Numbered from the stretch's first letter, positions 8,465 through 18,487 are shown. The stretch: 64,000 nt of DNA from Pokkaliibacter sp046614695 (GCF_046614695.1 NZ_JBKKHQ010000009.1:162775-226774), one strand, 5' to 3'. Made by a program: numbers and translations. Notes: generated from the letters alone by a model not told the origin.

Positions 8465-8953
8465 TTATTGCAAGCGCTCGGTCCCCGGCATTAATGATTC
8501 GCCAAAGCTTAAGGCCAGATCCCACTGGCTGCGCTCAGTGACCTGCTGCAACACGTTGGCTAACCCATAGAGCAAACCATCGTTTAGCAGAAAGTTCTCG
8601 CCATGCTCTTTCTGATCAAAAAGCCCGATAATGTGCCGGTCTTCATGGGTGCCGTGACGAATGCTGGTAACCAGTAGAGGGGCACTGGTGAGTTCAGCGG
8701 GTTGCTCTTCTTCCTGCATGGTCAGCTCGGCAGAAGCCTGATGGCTGCGGGAATTTTTCATCCAGCTGCTGGCGCTGGCATCCTGCGGCATGTGCTGCTC
8801 GATGAGGCTGGCATCCATACGCTGCTGCAGAATATTCCATAAAATCCGGCAGCAACGGCGGGTCAGCCAGAAACCCAGAATGCCCTTATCACCGGCATTC
8901 ACACGCAATAACAGACGGTCTTCCATCGCATCGTAAGTCAGTTGAAATTGCAT
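8465..8953 (-). CDS. Conserved-looking hypothetical protein
   Basis: 162 aa, soluble, no signal peptide. The N-terminus (MQFQLTYDAMEDRLLLRVN, then GFWLTRRCCRILWNILQ) is well ordered with coding-like composition. It is followed by a polar, probably disordered middle (70-95) and a second folded part from about residue 100. I do not recognise a named family. It sits between rbsD and the TetR gene with room for its own promoter, so it is probably monocistronic. Confidence 0.65.
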   Translation of the reverse strand: MQFQLTYDAMEDRLLLRVNAGDKGILGFWLTRRCCRILWNILQQRMDASLIEQHMPQDASASSWMKNSRSHQASAELTMQEEEQPAELTSAPLLVTSIRHGTHEDRHIIGLFDQKEHGENFLLNDGLLYGLANVLQQVTERSQWDLALSFGESLMPGTERLQ

Positions 8954-9083
8954 TCGGGCTTCCTCACTCCTTCAGAAATGAACGCCGCGGCACGGGCCTC
9001 TTTCAAGCATAGACAACTTACGCCGGAGCGTGACTTGCTCGCACAAACAAGTCAGCGCGCAATGAAGGACTATGCGCCTCCGG

Positions 9084-9635
9084 TTAGCGAGGCGCCGTCA
9101 GAATGGCCCGCGAGAGAATCTCAAAATGCCGCTCGGCCCGAACGCCGGAGGATGGCTGCTCTTTCAGCCAGGCCAGCGCGGCGATGAGGTCAAAGAGTTC
9201 ATCGCCGCTTAAATCCGCCCTCGCCTTGCCCTCCTCCTGCGCATTACGAAGCAATTCCGCTCCTGCGGCACGCAAGCTGACACAGGAGGAATGCAGGGCG
9301 GAGTCCAGATCCTCAATCGCGCCCATCATGAGCTGGATGATGCCCTGATGGGTGTAGGTAAATTCAGTGATTTCACTCACCCACAGCATCAGCGCCTCTT
9401 CACTGTGGTGTTGCTCCGCCACGTGCCGCGCCCGCACGGCCGCCGCATCAAAGCTTGAACGCAGAATTGCCTCAAGCAGTGCCTCACGATTGGGAAAATG
9501 CCGGTACAGCGTGCCCATGCCGACCTCGGCTTTACGGGCGATATTGCGAAGCGAGGCATTCACGCCCTGCTCGGCAAACTCTTGCTGGGCGATGGTTAAA
9601 AGCTGCTGATAGTTCTGCTGTGCATCCGCTCGCAT
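9084..9635 (-). CDS. TetR family transcriptional regulator
   Basis: Repressor-type regulator, 183 aa. The N-terminal helix-turn-helix is clear (ASLRNIARKAEVGMGTLYRHFPNREALLEAIL, about 27-58), followed by a helical ligand-binding domain. It is transcribed divergently from the oxidoreductase gene at 9768. The gap between them contains three copies of a 13-base palindrome, the normal arrangement for a TetR protein repressing itself and its neighbour. The inducer is unknown, probably a quinone or electrophile given the target. Confidence 0.9.
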   Translation of the reverse strand: MRADAQQNYQQLLTIAQQEFAEQGVNASLRNIARKAEVGMGTLYRHFPNREALLEAILRSSFDAAAVRARHVAEQHHSEEALMLWVSEITEFTYTHQGIIQLMMGAIEDLDSALHSSCVSLRAAGAELLRNAQEEGKARADLSGDELFDLIAALAWLKEQPSSGVRAERHFEILSRAILTAPR

Positions 9636-9653
9636 AGGTCACCATTGACAAAC

Positions 9654-9732
9654 GGAGCACTGCTCCCCATATTAAACGGAGCAGTGTTCCTATTTAGTTA
9701 TTCGCTAGGACTCATAATATGAGCACTGCTCC
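9654..9732. promoter_or_regulatory. Three TetR operator-like palindromes
   Basis: GGAGCACTGCTCC (9654-9666, perfect), GGAGCAGTGTTCC (9678-9690) and TGAGCACTGCTCC (9720-9732) lie between divergent tetR and the oxidoreductase gene. Centre spacings are 24 and 42 bases, about two and four helical turns, so bound dimers would lie on the same face. They cover both likely promoters. Confidence 0.75.
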
Positions 9733-9767
9733 GTTATTGAAAGATTCATGACTCTGAGGAGAGCAGC

Positions 9768-10784
9768 ATGCAGCCGCAATCAATGAAAGCCGTGCAACTT
9801 CATACGTTCGGTGGGCCAGACGTGCTCCGCTTTGAAGAGGCGCCCGTCCCTGTCGTTGGGCCTGATGAGGTGCTGGTGAAAGTCCGTGCAGTGGGTATTA
9901 ACCCGCCGGACTGGTATCTGCGCGATGGCTACAAGATGCTGCCGCCAGAGTGGCAACCGGCGGTCGAGTTTCCGCTGATTCCCGGAACGGATATCGCCGG
10001 AGAAGTCGTCAGCCTGGGCGAAGCCGTGACAGGCTTTGCCGTCGGCGATGCGGTCTATTCCATGGTGCGCTTTCCTGAAGGCTTAGCCGGAGAAAGCCGC
10101 GCTTATGCTGAATATGTGGCTGTGCCCGCCCACCAGTTGGGCCACAAACCTTCGGCGATCAGTGATGAAGAAGCCGCCGCTGCGCCGATGTCGCTGCTGA
10201 CAGCCTGGCAGTTTCTGATGGACCTGGGTCATAACGAGGCCAACCCTTTGCAAGCCGCACAGCATCAGCCGGTTGCCCTGAAAGGTAAGCGCGTGCTGAT
10301 CAACGGCGCTGCCGGTGGTGTCGGTCATTTTCTGGTGCAGATTGCCAAATGGCAGGGAGCCCACGTGGTTGCAGTGGCCTCTGGCGCACATGAGGCTTTC
10401 CTGCGCGAGCTGGGTGCTGATGAGTTTATCGACTACACCACAACCTCCGTGACAGAAGCAGTCGACCCTGTCGATCTGGTGGTGGATGCCGTCGGCGGTG
10501 CACACGCCGAAGGCTTTATCGCCATCATCAATCGCGGTGGTGCCCTCTTCCCGATTTTCCCCTTGGGCTTTGATGGCTTTGAAACGGCCAGGCACGCAGG
10601 AGTTAACGTCTCAACGACGCAGGTGCGCTCCAATGGCGCGCAACTGGATGAACTCGCCAAACTGCTGGAGCAAGGCATCATCAAGGTGACCATCGACAGC
10701 CAGTATCCGCTGGCACAGGCTACCCAAGCGCACATCCGTGCAGCCAAAGGTCATATCCGCGGCAAGCTGGTGTTGACGGTCTGA
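9768..10784 (+). CDS. NADP-dependent zinc-independent alcohol dehydrogenase / quinone oxidoreductase (MDR superfamily)
   Basis: Medium-chain reductase, 338 aa, probably a cytosolic NADPH-dependent reductase of quinones or enones. Seen: N-terminal GroES-like domain with NPPDWYLRDGY and PGTDIAGEV, and a Rossmann motif VLINGAAGGVGHFLVQIAK (about 176-194). The structural and catalytic zinc ligands of classical alcohol dehydrogenases are absent, which places it with quinone oxidoreductases. A GAGGAGAG ribosome site precedes the ATG. It is divergent from tetR with palindromic operators between, so it is likely repressed by that regulator. Confidence 0.88.
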   Translation: MQPQSMKAVQLHTFGGPDVLRFEEAPVPVVGPDEVLVKVRAVGINPPDWYLRDGYKMLPPEWQPAVEFPLIPGTDIAGEVVSLGEAVTGFAVGDAVYSMVRFPEGLAGESRAYAEYVAVPAHQLGHKPSAISDEEAAAAPMSLLTAWQFLMDLGHNEANPLQAAQHQPVALKGKRVLINGAAGGVGHFLVQIAKWQGAHVVAVASGAHEAFLRELGADEFIDYTTTSVTEAVDPVDLVVDAVGGAHAEGFIAIINRGGALFPIFPLGFDGFETARHAGVNVSTTQVRSNGAQLDELAKLLEQGIIKVTIDSQYPLAQATQAHIRAAKGHIRGKLVLTV

Positions 10785-11332
10785 ACCCGTTCGGAAGCTC
10801 GTCGGGTGAGCGCTTATCGGCGTAAAAACCCGGCGAACTTTCTCATAGAGAAAATGGTTCAGGCTCACAGAGAACATTGTGCCGGCCCACAGAAAAAATT
10901 GTGCAGGACAGCAAATATTGCACACCTTGCACCAATTTAATTTACAGACAGGAAAAGCTGTCCTAGGGTTAGAAAGCGACGTTAAAAGAGGACTTTTGAC
11001 GGTTGCCGATTGGCCCTGAAAGCCTCAGAAAAGAAGAACCACAACAAGAATAAAACGCACAGCGACTCGCTGCTGCAAGGAGGTTCACCCCACGGGCGCC
11101 ACTGCCCGCCAGCGTTCCCATCACCCTGCCTTGCACACAAGGCAGATACCTCAACCCTGTGAAATGCCCCAGCGCACAAAAGACAAAGCAGACACACAAC
11201 CAAGACAGTAAGGCTCATCGAAGGCCCCCTCGGTTTATGACATACCCCGTCTGCGACCGTGCCCCGATCCGGGTTTGGCGACCTTCCGGCAAACATGATT
11301 TGTACCTGACGATAACAACAAGAAGGTAGCCT
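10785..11332. other. 548-base intergenic region upstream of the bkd operon
   Basis: No credible gene. It holds a direct repeat with 22-base period: CACAGAGAACATTGTGC begins at 10866 and CACAGAAAAAATTGTGC at 10888, spaced like tandem regulator sites. It also holds a perfect hairpin, CTGCCTTG-caca-CAAGGCAG (11126-11145). The bkd promoter should lie in the right part. No bkdR-like regulator gene is adjacent. Confidence 0.5.
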
Positions 11333-12544
11333 ATGAACAGTCACGCCAAACCGGTCGATGTACAGGTCCATCGGCTGCGCTTTATCACCCGAGATGACCT
11401 GACGATCCCGACGTTCAGCCTCCTGAAGGAAGACGGTACGCCCTGGCCCAAAGCCGAGTTACCAGAGATAGAACAAGCCACCGCGCTTCGTATCTACCAC
11501 ACCTTTGTGCGAATCCGCGCGCTGGATGAACGCATGCTCGCGGCTCAGCGTCAGGGCCGCATCAGCTTTTATATGACCGAGTCCGGCGAGGAAGCGACGG
11601 ATATTGCCTCCACGGCGGCGATGGCCGAGGACGACATGATCTTCGCCCAGTACCGCGAACAGGGCGCCATCGCCTACCGTGGCTATTCCCTCGACAACTT
11701 TATGAACCAGTTGTTTTCCAATGCCGAGGACCTGGGCAAAGGCCGCCAGATGCCGATTCACTATGGCGCGGCAGACCTGCACTACATGACCATTTCCTCG
11801 CCACTGGCAACGCAAATCCCCCAGGCCACCGGCTATGCCTACGGCATTAAAGCGCGTGGTGGCAACAACTGCGTGCTGTGCTTTTTTGGCGAAGGCGCGG
11901 CTTCCGAGGGTGATTTTCATGCAGCGCTGAATATGGCGGGTGTGCTGCGGGTGCCGGTGATTTTCTTCTGCCGCAATAACCGTTATGCCATTTCCACTCC
12001 CGTGAGCGAGCAGTGTGCCGGTGATGGTATTGCCCCGCGTGGTTTGAGCTATGGCCTGCATACCATTCGGGTGGATGGCAACGATGCGCTGGCCATTTTC
12101 AAGGCGACTCAGGCCGCCCGCAAAATGGCGGTAGAAAAGCAGCAACCGGTACTGATTGAAGCCATGACCTATCGCCTCGGTGCCCATTCTTCTTCTGATG
12201 ATCCGCGCGGGTATCGCAGCAAGGAAGAAGAAGAGCACTGGCGCAGTAAGGATCCGGTGAATCGCTATCGCCAGTGGTTGCTCAATCAGGGCTGGCTGAC
12301 GGAAGCAGAGGATGCCGAGCTTCGTGAGACTGAGAAAAAAGCCATCCTTTCCGCCATGAAAGCGGCAGAAAAACGCCCCTGCGTCACTTTGGATACGCTG
12401 GTGACCGACGTCTACGAAGCGGTGCCCTGGCATCTTCAGGAACAACTGGATCAGCTCACGGCACATGTGGCCAATTACCCCGAGCATTATCCCATTGCAG
12501 GCAAAGCCATAAGTGAGCCTGCAGGAGGGTCACGCCATGAGTGA
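11333..12544 (+). CDS. bkdA1: Branched-chain 2-oxoacid dehydrogenase E1 component, alpha subunit
   Basis: Thiamine diphosphate-dependent decarboxylase subunit of the complex that converts the keto acids of valine, leucine and isoleucine to acyl-CoA. The 403-aa length matches Pseudomonas BkdA1. The ThDP/Mg motif [15 protein letters not shown] (186-200) with a downstream RNNRYAIS is intact, as is the [16 protein letters not shown] loop. The ATG follows an AAGGTAG ribosome site. Its 3' end overlaps the start of the beta-subunit gene by eight bases, implying translational coupling. It is the first gene of E1a-E1b-E2. Confidence 0.93.
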   Translation: MNSHAKPVDVQVHRLRFITRDDLTIPTFSLLKEDGTPWPKAELPEIEQATALRIYHTFVRIRALDERMLAAQRQGRISFYMTESGEEATDIASTAAMAEDDMIFAQYREQGAIAYRGYSLDNFMNQLFSNAEDLGKGRQMPIHYGAADLHYMTISSPLATQIPQATGYAYGIKARGGNNCVLCFFGEGAASEGDFHAALNMAGVLRVPVIFFCRNNRYAISTPVSEQCAGDGIAPRGLSYGLHTIRVDGNDALAIFKATQAARKMAVEKQQPVLIEAMTYRLGAHSSSDDPRGYRSKEEEEHWRSKDPVNRYRQWLLNQGWLTEAEDAELRETEKKAILSAMKAAEKRPCVTLDTLVTDVYEAVPWHLQEQLDQLTAHVANYPEHYPIAGKAISEPAGGSRHE

Positions 12545-13514
12545 TATGAACCTGCTGCAAGCCATTAACAGCGCACTGGATATCGCCATGCAGACGGATG
12601 AATCCGCCCTCTGTTTTGGTGAGGACGTCGGCTATTTCGGCGGCGTGTTCCGCGCCACCAGCCATCTACAGGAAAAGTACGGCAAACTGCGCTGCTTCAA
12701 CACGCCCCTGACCGAACAGGGCATTGTTGGTTTTGCCAACGGTCTGGCGGCAGGCGGCACCACCGCCATCGCCGAGATTCAGTTTGCCGATTACATCTTC
12801 CCGGCTTTCGATCAGATCGTGAATGAAACCGCCAAGTTCCGTTATCGCACAGGAAACCAGTTTCGCGTCGGTGGTCTTACCATTCGTACGCCTTACGGCG
12901 GCGGAATTCGCGGCGGGCATTATCACTCCCAGTCGCCGGAAGCCTATTTCACTCACACGCCGGGCCTCACTGTGGTCGTGCCGCGCAATGCCTATCAGGC
13001 CAAAGGGCTGCTATTAAGCGCCATCCGTCAGCAGGACCCGGTGATTTTCTTTGAACCCAAACGCCTTTATCGCGCCTGTATTAACGACGTGCCGGAAGAG
13101 GATTACGAGCTGCCGCTGGGCAAAGCCGACATCGTCCGCGAAGGCACGGACATCACCCTGCTGGCCTGGGGCGCACAAGTGGAAACCATTGAACAAGCAG
13201 CCGATCTTGCCGCCGCCGAAGGCATCTCCTGTGAAGTGATCGACTTGCGTTCGCTGCTGCCATGGGATGTGGAGACGCTCACCGCTTCGGTGCGTAAAAC
13301 CGGGCGTCTGGTCATTAACCATGAGGCCCCGCTCACCAGTGGCTTTGGTGCTGAGATCGCCGCCAGCGTGCAGGAGCGCTGCTTCCTGTCACTGGAAGCG
13401 CCCATCCTGCGAGTGACCGGTCTGGATACGCCCTACCCGCTGGCGCTGGAGAAGGAATACATGCCGGATCAATGGAAAACCTTCGCTGCCATTCAGCGCA
13501 CCATGAATTACTAG
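12537..13514 (+). CDS. bkdA2: Branched-chain 2-oxoacid dehydrogenase E1 component, beta subunit
   Basis: Partner of the alpha subunit in the E1 heterotetramer. The start is placed at the ATG after a GGAGGG ribosome site; an in-frame GTG eight codons upstream lacks such a site. The resulting 325-aa protein shows the transketolase pyrimidine-domain pattern ([53 protein letters not shown]) and the C-terminal transketolase domain (LLAWGAQV). It overlaps bkdA1 and is followed after 12 bases by the E2 gene. Confidence 0.93.
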   Translation: MSDMNLLQAINSALDIAMQTDESALCFGEDVGYFGGVFRATSHLQEKYGKLRCFNTPLTEQGIVGFANGLAAGGTTAIAEIQFADYIFPAFDQIVNETAKFRYRTGNQFRVGGLTIRTPYGGGIRGGHYHSQSPEAYFTHTPGLTVVVPRNAYQAKGLLLSAIRQQDPVIFFEPKRLYRACINDVPEEDYELPLGKADIVREGTDITLLAWGAQVETIEQAADLAAAEGISCEVIDLRSLLPWDVETLTASVRKTGRLVINHEAPLTSGFGAEIAASVQERCFLSLEAPILRVTGLDTPYPLALEKEYMPDQWKTFAAIQRTMNY

Positions 13515-13526
13515 GAGAGCCGCGTC

Positions 13527-14843
13527 ATGCAAGTGGATTTCATCTTACCCGACATCGGGGAAGGCATCGTGGAGTGTGAACTGGTCGAATGGCTGGTGAA
13601 GGAAGGCGAACAGGTCGAGGAGGATCAGCCCGTTGCCGAAGTCATGACGGATAAAGCGCTGGTGGAAATTCCCGCCATGCACAGCGGCAAGGTCACACGG
13701 CTGTATTATCAGGTCGGCCAGACCGCCAGGGTGCATGCTCCGCTTTTTGCCATTGATCTACCGGGCTCTGAGGCCAGCAATGACCATCCCGTGGACGCCG
13801 CAAGCCCAGCGAAAGTCGCTGATTTTCCATTCCAGCAAGATCCGCAAACCGACGTTGAGCATCAGGCTGAACGAGCCCTGGCCACGCCTGCAGTGCGCCG
13901 TATTGCGCGCGAACAGGGCATCGATTTGCAGCAGGTTCAGGGCAGCGGTAAAGCCGGTCGCGTTTTGAAAGAGGATTTGCTGCGTTTCTCCGGCGAGCAT
14001 GTGGCTCAGGCAACTCATGATTCCTCAGCCACTCATGCCCCAGCAACAGCACTTGCCAGCGCCGTTACTGAGGCTAAAGAGGTCAACACTGCCAAGACGA
14101 CACCAATTGCCACTGAACATGATGCTGCCATCGGCGCTGTGGACCGTGTCGAGCCCATTCGTGGTCTGCAGGCGGCCATGGCCAAACAGATGCAGCTTTC
14201 GGTCTCGACCATTCCGCATTTCACCTTCGCCGATGAGCTGGATCTGACCACACTGGAAGAACTGCGCGGACAAATGCAGCCGCGCTTTGAAAAACAGCAG
14301 GTTCACCTGACGCTGATGCCCTTCTTTATGAAAGCCATGGCGCTCGCCATTCAGAGCCATCCGATCATGAACAGCCGCCTGAATGAGGACGCCACCGAGC
14401 TGACTTATCTTTCTGACATCAATATCGGCATGGCCGTCGACACCCCCAAAGGGCTACTGGTGCCGAATATCAAACAGGTGCAGAACCTGTCGCTCATGCA
14501 ACTGGCAAGGGAGGTCAGCGAGCTGGCAACGACCGCAAGGGCAGGCAAGCTGAATCTGGACTCCCTGCGCGGCGGCAGCATCACTATCTCCAATATTGGA
14601 GCACTGGGTGGCACCGTTACCACGCCGATTATTCACCCGCCAGAGGTCGCGATTCTTGCCATGGGCCATATTCAGACTTTGCCGCGCTTTGATGAGCACG
14701 GTCAGGTGCAGGCGAGAAAAATAATGGTGGTGTCCTGGTCGGCGGATCATCGGGTTATTGATGGCGGGACAATGGCACGCTTTTGCGCCACGTGGCGGGG
14801 CTTTCTGGAGGATCCGATCAGCTTGCTAAGCACCCTGAGTTGA
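13527..14843 (+). CDS. bkdB: Branched-chain 2-oxoacid dehydrogenase E2 component, dihydrolipoamide acyltransferase
   Basis: Core acyltransferase of the complex, 438 aa. One lipoyl domain (1-80) carries the lipoylated lysine in [13 protein letters not shown] (K43). A peripheral subunit-binding domain lies at about 118-153 ([20 protein letters not shown]). An Ala/Thr-rich linker leads to the catalytic domain, with the [10 protein letters not shown] active site (H408, D412). The usual fourth gene, lpdV for E3, does not follow; a TRAP transporter does. E3 must come from elsewhere in the genome. Confidence 0.93.
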   Translation: MQVDFILPDIGEGIVECELVEWLVKEGEQVEEDQPVAEVMTDKALVEIPAMHSGKVTRLYYQVGQTARVHAPLFAIDLPGSEASNDHPVDAASPAKVADFPFQQDPQTDVEHQAERALATPAVRRIAREQGIDLQQVQGSGKAGRVLKEDLLRFSGEHVAQATHDSSATHAPATALASAVTEAKEVNTAKTTPIATEHDAAIGAVDRVEPIRGLQAAMAKQMQLSVSTIPHFTFADELDLTTLEELRGQMQPRFEKQQVHLTLMPFFMKAMALAIQSHPIMNSRLNEDATELTYLSDINIGMAVDTPKGLLVPNIKQVQNLSLMQLAREVSELATTARAGKLNLDSLRGGSITISNIGALGGTVTTPIIHPPEVAILAMGHIQTLPRFDEHGQVQARKIMVVSWSADHRVIDGGTMARFCATWRGFLEDPISLLSTLS

Positions 14844-14964
14844 CCGAAATCATCCGCTCACCGATACATTTTTGAAACGATGTAGAACTAAAGTCGAAAC
14901 GACAATGACAGCGCTATCTTTAGACTCAGTGGACAACAATACAACTAGATAGAAGGACTCGAGC

Positions 14965-15897
14965 ATGGCTTCCTGGATTAAACGCACTCTTGCAGCCGCC
15001 ACTTTGGCTGTCGCACTGCCCGTATCAGCTGCCAACTACTCCATCGGAACCGGTAGCCAGAGCGGCACCTACTTCCCGTATGGCGGCATGCTGGCGAAGA
15101 TCTGGAGCGAGAACATCACTGACTTCAACGCTCGTGCTGAAGTCACTGCCGCTTCTGTTGAGAACATCATCAAGGTCGCAGGTGGTCAGCAGCTGGCCGG
15201 TATCGCCATGGGCGATGCGGTGCTGCAGGCAGTGAATGGCGAGAAGCCTTTCCGTAAGCCTATGGATGTCAGCGTTCTAATGGCCCTTTACCCCAACGTC
15301 GTGCAGTTCGTTGTTCCTGCAGACTCCGATATCAAATCCGTTGAGGACCTGAAAGGTAAGCGTGTTTCTGTGGGCGCGCCTGGTTCAGGTACTCGTCTGG
15401 GTTCCACTGCCATCCTGCGTGCACTGGGTGTCGCGGATGATGACTACAAGGCTCAGAGCCTGAACTACACCGCCACCACCGAAGCCCTGGCTAACGGCCA
15501 GATCGACGCAGGTGCCATCATCGGTTCTGCAGGCGTTGGTGCGATCACCGAGCTGGCCCTGACCCGTGATGTTCGCGTACTAAACTTCACCCCTGAGCAG
15601 ATCGCTAAAGTCCACGAAGCGCTGCCAGCCTACACCAGCACTGAAGTCGCCGCTGAAACCTACAAGGGTGTTCCAGCCTTTACCGCTCCTGCGGTGTGGA
15701 ACGTGCTGGTCGTTCGTAAAGACCTCGACCCCAAACTGGCCAAGCAGATGCTGAGCTCCGCTTTCGACAACATGGACCAGATCCGCAGCAACCTGGCTGT
15801 CGCCAAGTCCACCACCGTCGACAACATGAGCATGCTTCAGGGTGCGCCGCTGCTGCCTGCAGCACAAACCTATATGGAAGAGAACAAAGGCAAGTAA
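14965..15897 (+). CDS. TRAP transporter solute-binding protein, TAXI family
   Basis: Periplasmic receptor of a secondary TRAP uptake system, 310 aa. The signal peptide ends near PVSA-ANY (about residue 22). The mature protein begins with the TAXI-family GTGSQSGTYFPYGGMLAKI block and contains GKRVSVGAPGSGTR. An AAGGA ribosome site precedes the ATG. The fused permease gene follows after five bases. Known TAXI substrates include glutamate and other carboxylates. Position after bkd hints at a branched-chain oxoacid or related acid, but this is inference. Confidence 0.92.
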   Translation: MASWIKRTLAAATLAVALPVSAANYSIGTGSQSGTYFPYGGMLAKIWSENITDFNARAEVTAASVENIIKVAGGQQLAGIAMGDAVLQAVNGEKPFRKPMDVSVLMALYPNVVQFVVPADSDIKSVEDLKGKRVSVGAPGSGTRLGSTAILRALGVADDDYKAQSLNYTATTEALANGQIDAGAIIGSAGVGAITELALTRDVRVLNFTPEQIAKVHEALPAYTSTEVAAETYKGVPAFTAPAVWNVLVVRKDLDPKLAKQMLSSAFDNMDQIRSNLAVAKSTTVDNMSMLQGAPLLPAAQTYMEENKGK

Positions 15898-15902
15898 CCT
15901 GA

Positions 15903-17795
15903 ATGGAACAGCAGAATAATGTTGTGGTCGAACCCGCCCGTCTGGGCGGGTTCGATTTTTTGCTAGGGGCCGTGGCAATTGCCATGACCCTTTTCCAGAT
16001 CTGGCACGGTCTGGCCGCTGAACTTTCCGCTCCTCAGTTCCTGCCCATTCATTTGAGCTGGGTGCTGGTGTTGATTTTCCTGACGTATCCCACCCTGCCC
16101 AAACGCCTTGGCAAAGGCGCCTATCTTGGCGGCAGAGTGATTGATCTGGTCTGTATCGCCCTCAGCCTCTGGGCGGGCTACCGCATCACCACCTTTGATT
16201 ATGATGACCTGAGTTTTCTGCTGGATGGTTTGACGCAGCTGGATCTCTACGCAGGCACCGCCCTGATCGTGATTCTGCTGGAGGCAACACGCCGCACTGT
16301 CGGCTGGGTGATGAGCGCCATCGCTATCATCTTTCTGGCCTATGCGCTGTTTGGCAACGTCCTGCCTGACAACCTGGCCTCCAAAGGCTTTGATCTGCAG
16401 GAGATGATTCGCTTCCACATCTTCTCCACCAACGGTGTCTTTGGTGCACCGCTGGCTATCTCCGCAGGCGTTGTCTTTGTTTTCGTTCTTTTTGGTGCGC
16501 TATTGCAGGTGACCGGTGCTGGCCAGTTCTTTATCGACTGTGCTTTCGCTATCGCCGGCAAATACCGTGGCGGCCCGGCGAAAGCCTCGGTTCTGGCCTC
16601 GGCTGCACTGGGCTCCATTTCAGGCTCCGCCATTGCCAATACGGTTACCACCGGCGCTCTGACTATCCCGATGATGAAAAAGCTGGGCTACAAGCCTGAG
16701 CAGGCCGCCGGTATTGAAGCTGCCGCCTCCACCGGTGGACAGATCATGCCGCCGGTCATGGGTGCAGGTGCCTTCGTTATGGCGCAGTTCACCGGGCTTC
16801 CCTACTCTGAAATTCTGCTGGTTTCCATTGCACCGGCCATTCTCTACTTCGCCTGTACACTGCTGTACGTCCACCTGATGGCCTGCAAACTGGGTCTGAA
16901 AGGCATGACCAATGTTGAGAAAGTCGGCAAGGTCATGAAGGAAGGCTGGCACTATTTGGTGCCGCTGATCCTGATCACCGTTCTGCTGCTGATGAGCTAC
17001 TCACCGGTGTGGGTGGGTCTGGCAGGCAGCCTAGCGATCGTTGTCGCCGCCTTTACCCGTCGTAAGACCTGGGTCTCCTACAAGGCGCTGCTGGCTGGCC
17101 TTCGTGATGGTGCGCTGATGATTCTGCCGATCAGTGCCGCCTGTGCGACCGCTGGTCTGGTGGTTGGTGTGGTTGGCCAGACCGGTATTGGCCTGCAGTT
17201 CACCCAGGCGCTACTGGCATTGTCCGGCGGCTACCTCTGGGGTGCCTTTATCCTGATCGCTATCGCGGCGGTTATTCTGGGTATGGGCCTGCCTGTCACC
17301 GCGGCGTACATCGTGCTGTCAGTCATGGCGGTTCCTGCACTGGGCGCCTTTGGCCTGCCGGTGCTGACTGCTCACCTGATCGTGTTCTGGCTGTCCCAGA
17401 CCTCCAACGTGACACCACCGATTGCTCTGGCTGCCTTTGCTGGCGCAGGCATCGCGGGGGCATCACCGATGAAGTCGGCAGTGCAAGCCTTCAAGCTCGC
17501 CTTTGGCTTCTTCATCATTCCGTTGATGATGGCCTACAGCGGCCTGCTATGGCGCGCCGATGAAACGGGGGTGCAGTTCACCATCGCCATTCTCGCCAGT
17601 ATCGGCCTGATCATCGGCTTTGCCTGTGGTGTTGAGGGGCGTCTGTTCCACCGCCTGAATCCAGCGCTTCGTGCGGTTCTGCTGATCATCGCGGCCGCCA
17701 TGCTGATTGAAAACCCCTACATCCGCATTGTCGGTCTGATTGTTCTGATCGGTATTTGCGTCTGGGATCGTCGCCGTACTCATATCGACGACTAA
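15903..17795 (+). CDS. TRAP transporter fused permease (small plus large membrane subunits)
   Basis: Inner-membrane permease of 630 aa in which the four-helix DctQ-like part (about 1-150) is fused to the DctM-like large part, the usual organisation for TAXI systems. Sequence is strongly hydrophobic throughout. The DctM part shows the glycine-rich conserved blocks GSISGSAIANTVTTGALTIP, STGGQIMPPVMGAGAFVM and GMGLPVTAAYIVL. It is driven by a sodium or proton gradient. It follows its binding-protein gene after five bases and ends just before a strong terminator. Confidence 0.92.
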   Translation: MEQQNNVVVEPARLGGFDFLLGAVAIAMTLFQIWHGLAAELSAPQFLPIHLSWVLVLIFLTYPTLPKRLGKGAYLGGRVIDLVCIALSLWAGYRITTFDYDDLSFLLDGLTQLDLYAGTALIVILLEATRRTVGWVMSAIAIIFLAYALFGNVLPDNLASKGFDLQEMIRFHIFSTNGVFGAPLAISAGVVFVFVLFGALLQVTGAGQFFIDCAFAIAGKYRGGPAKASVLASAALGSISGSAIANTVTTGALTIPMMKKLGYKPEQAAGIEAAASTGGQIMPPVMGAGAFVMAQFTGLPYSEILLVSIAPAILYFACTLLYVHLMACKLGLKGMTNVEKVGKVMKEGWHYLVPLILITVLLLMSYSPVWVGLAGSLAIVVAAFTRRKTWVSYKALLAGLRDGALMILPISAACATAGLVVGVVGQTGIGLQFTQALLALSGGYLWGAFILIAIAAVILGMGLPVTAAYIVLSVMAVPALGAFGLPVLTAHLIVFWLSQTSNVTPPIALAAFAGAGIAGASPMKSAVQAFKLAFGFFIIPLMMAYSGLLWRADETGVQFTIAILASIGLIIGFACGVEGRLFHRLNPALRAVLLIIAAAMLIENPYIRIVGLIVLIGICVWDRRRTHIDD

Positions 17796-17813
17796 ACTCA
17801 GCATTCAAAAAAC

Positions 17814-17841
17814 AAAAAGCGACCCCAGGGTCGCTTTTTTT
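17814..17841 (+). terminator. Rho-independent terminator after the TRAP operon
   Basis: AAGCGACCC-ca-GGGTCGCTT flanked by A- and T-runs, 19 bases after the permease stop. The T-run of seven is on the plus strand. Confidence 0.88.
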
Positions 17842-18031
17842 GTCTCTACCTCACGCCAGCACTGGATTTCATTGAATTCTCAAACACTTAAACTCTGCAC
17901 CCTTTATGCATACAACAATCAAATGATGAACTCAGCTCAGCAGTCACTTTAGTATTCGTCGCTACCGCTTTAGACCAAAGGCTAATAAGATTAACTACAT
18001 CTAAAGTCTAATAGATAACGAGGAAGCAATT

Positions 18032-18253
18032 ATGAACTCCGAACTTAAAGAGCTGAGCGTTGTTGAACTGCTGGACCGTGCAGACCTATCCAACTACACC
18101 AAAACTGAAGTTATCCGCATGCGTGCTGAAGCAGAACGCGCTGAGCTGATCGCTGAAGGCCTGACCGCTGCTTACAACGCTGTTGTCCGTTTTATCCCTC
18201 GCGCACTGATGAGCGCTGGCCACTACCTGAACACTTTTGTCCGTCACGCCTGA
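18032..18253 (+). CDS. Small hypothetical protein
   Basis: 73 aa with a good GAGGAA ribosome site seven bases before the ATG and codon use like the neighbouring genes. The first half is acidic and helical (ELKELSVVELLDRADL, then KTEVIRMRAEAERAEL). The second half is more hydrophobic (AYNAVVRFIPRALMSAGHYL), suggesting an amphipathic or membrane-associated helix. Its general layout recalls the short DUF1127-type regulatory proteins, but I cannot place it in a family. It is monocistronic and isolated between the TRAP terminator and the convergent MFS gene. Confidence 0.6.
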   Translation: MNSELKELSVVELLDRADLSNYTKTEVIRMRAEAERAELIAEGLTAAYNAVVRFIPRALMSAGHYLNTFVRHA

Positions 18254-18487
18254 TTCGGCTGACGGCTTAAGTTGATGGTGGTTGGCTGGCTCTCGCCAGT
18301 CCCCCGCAACAAAAAGCATAAAGTCTAGAAGTACTATCCATCCTTTCAGATCTTTCGCATCTGGCGCTGCAATGAACGTCTCCCCCGCTTGGGGATGATG
18401 CCTACTCTTCCAGACCTTTCTCTGCCGCACTCTGCAACATTGTTGTTCTACTGCCTATCAAACTTCTGGCTCGAACCGGTTTTTCCG

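Noticed and set aside
9103..9637. Plus-strand frames opposite the tetR gene
   Set aside because: They are shadows of the tetR coding sequence with biased Ser/Arg composition.
11276..11291. TGGCGACCTTCCGGCA as a sigma-54 promoter for bkd
   Set aside because: GG and GC have the right spacing, but the flanking consensus (CACG and TTGC) is poor; it is likely chance in a GC-rich stretch.
10982..11371. 129-aa minus-strand frame upstream of bkd
   Set aside because: It overlaps the bkdA1 start, has random-looking composition with many Cys/Arg and lacks a ribosome site.
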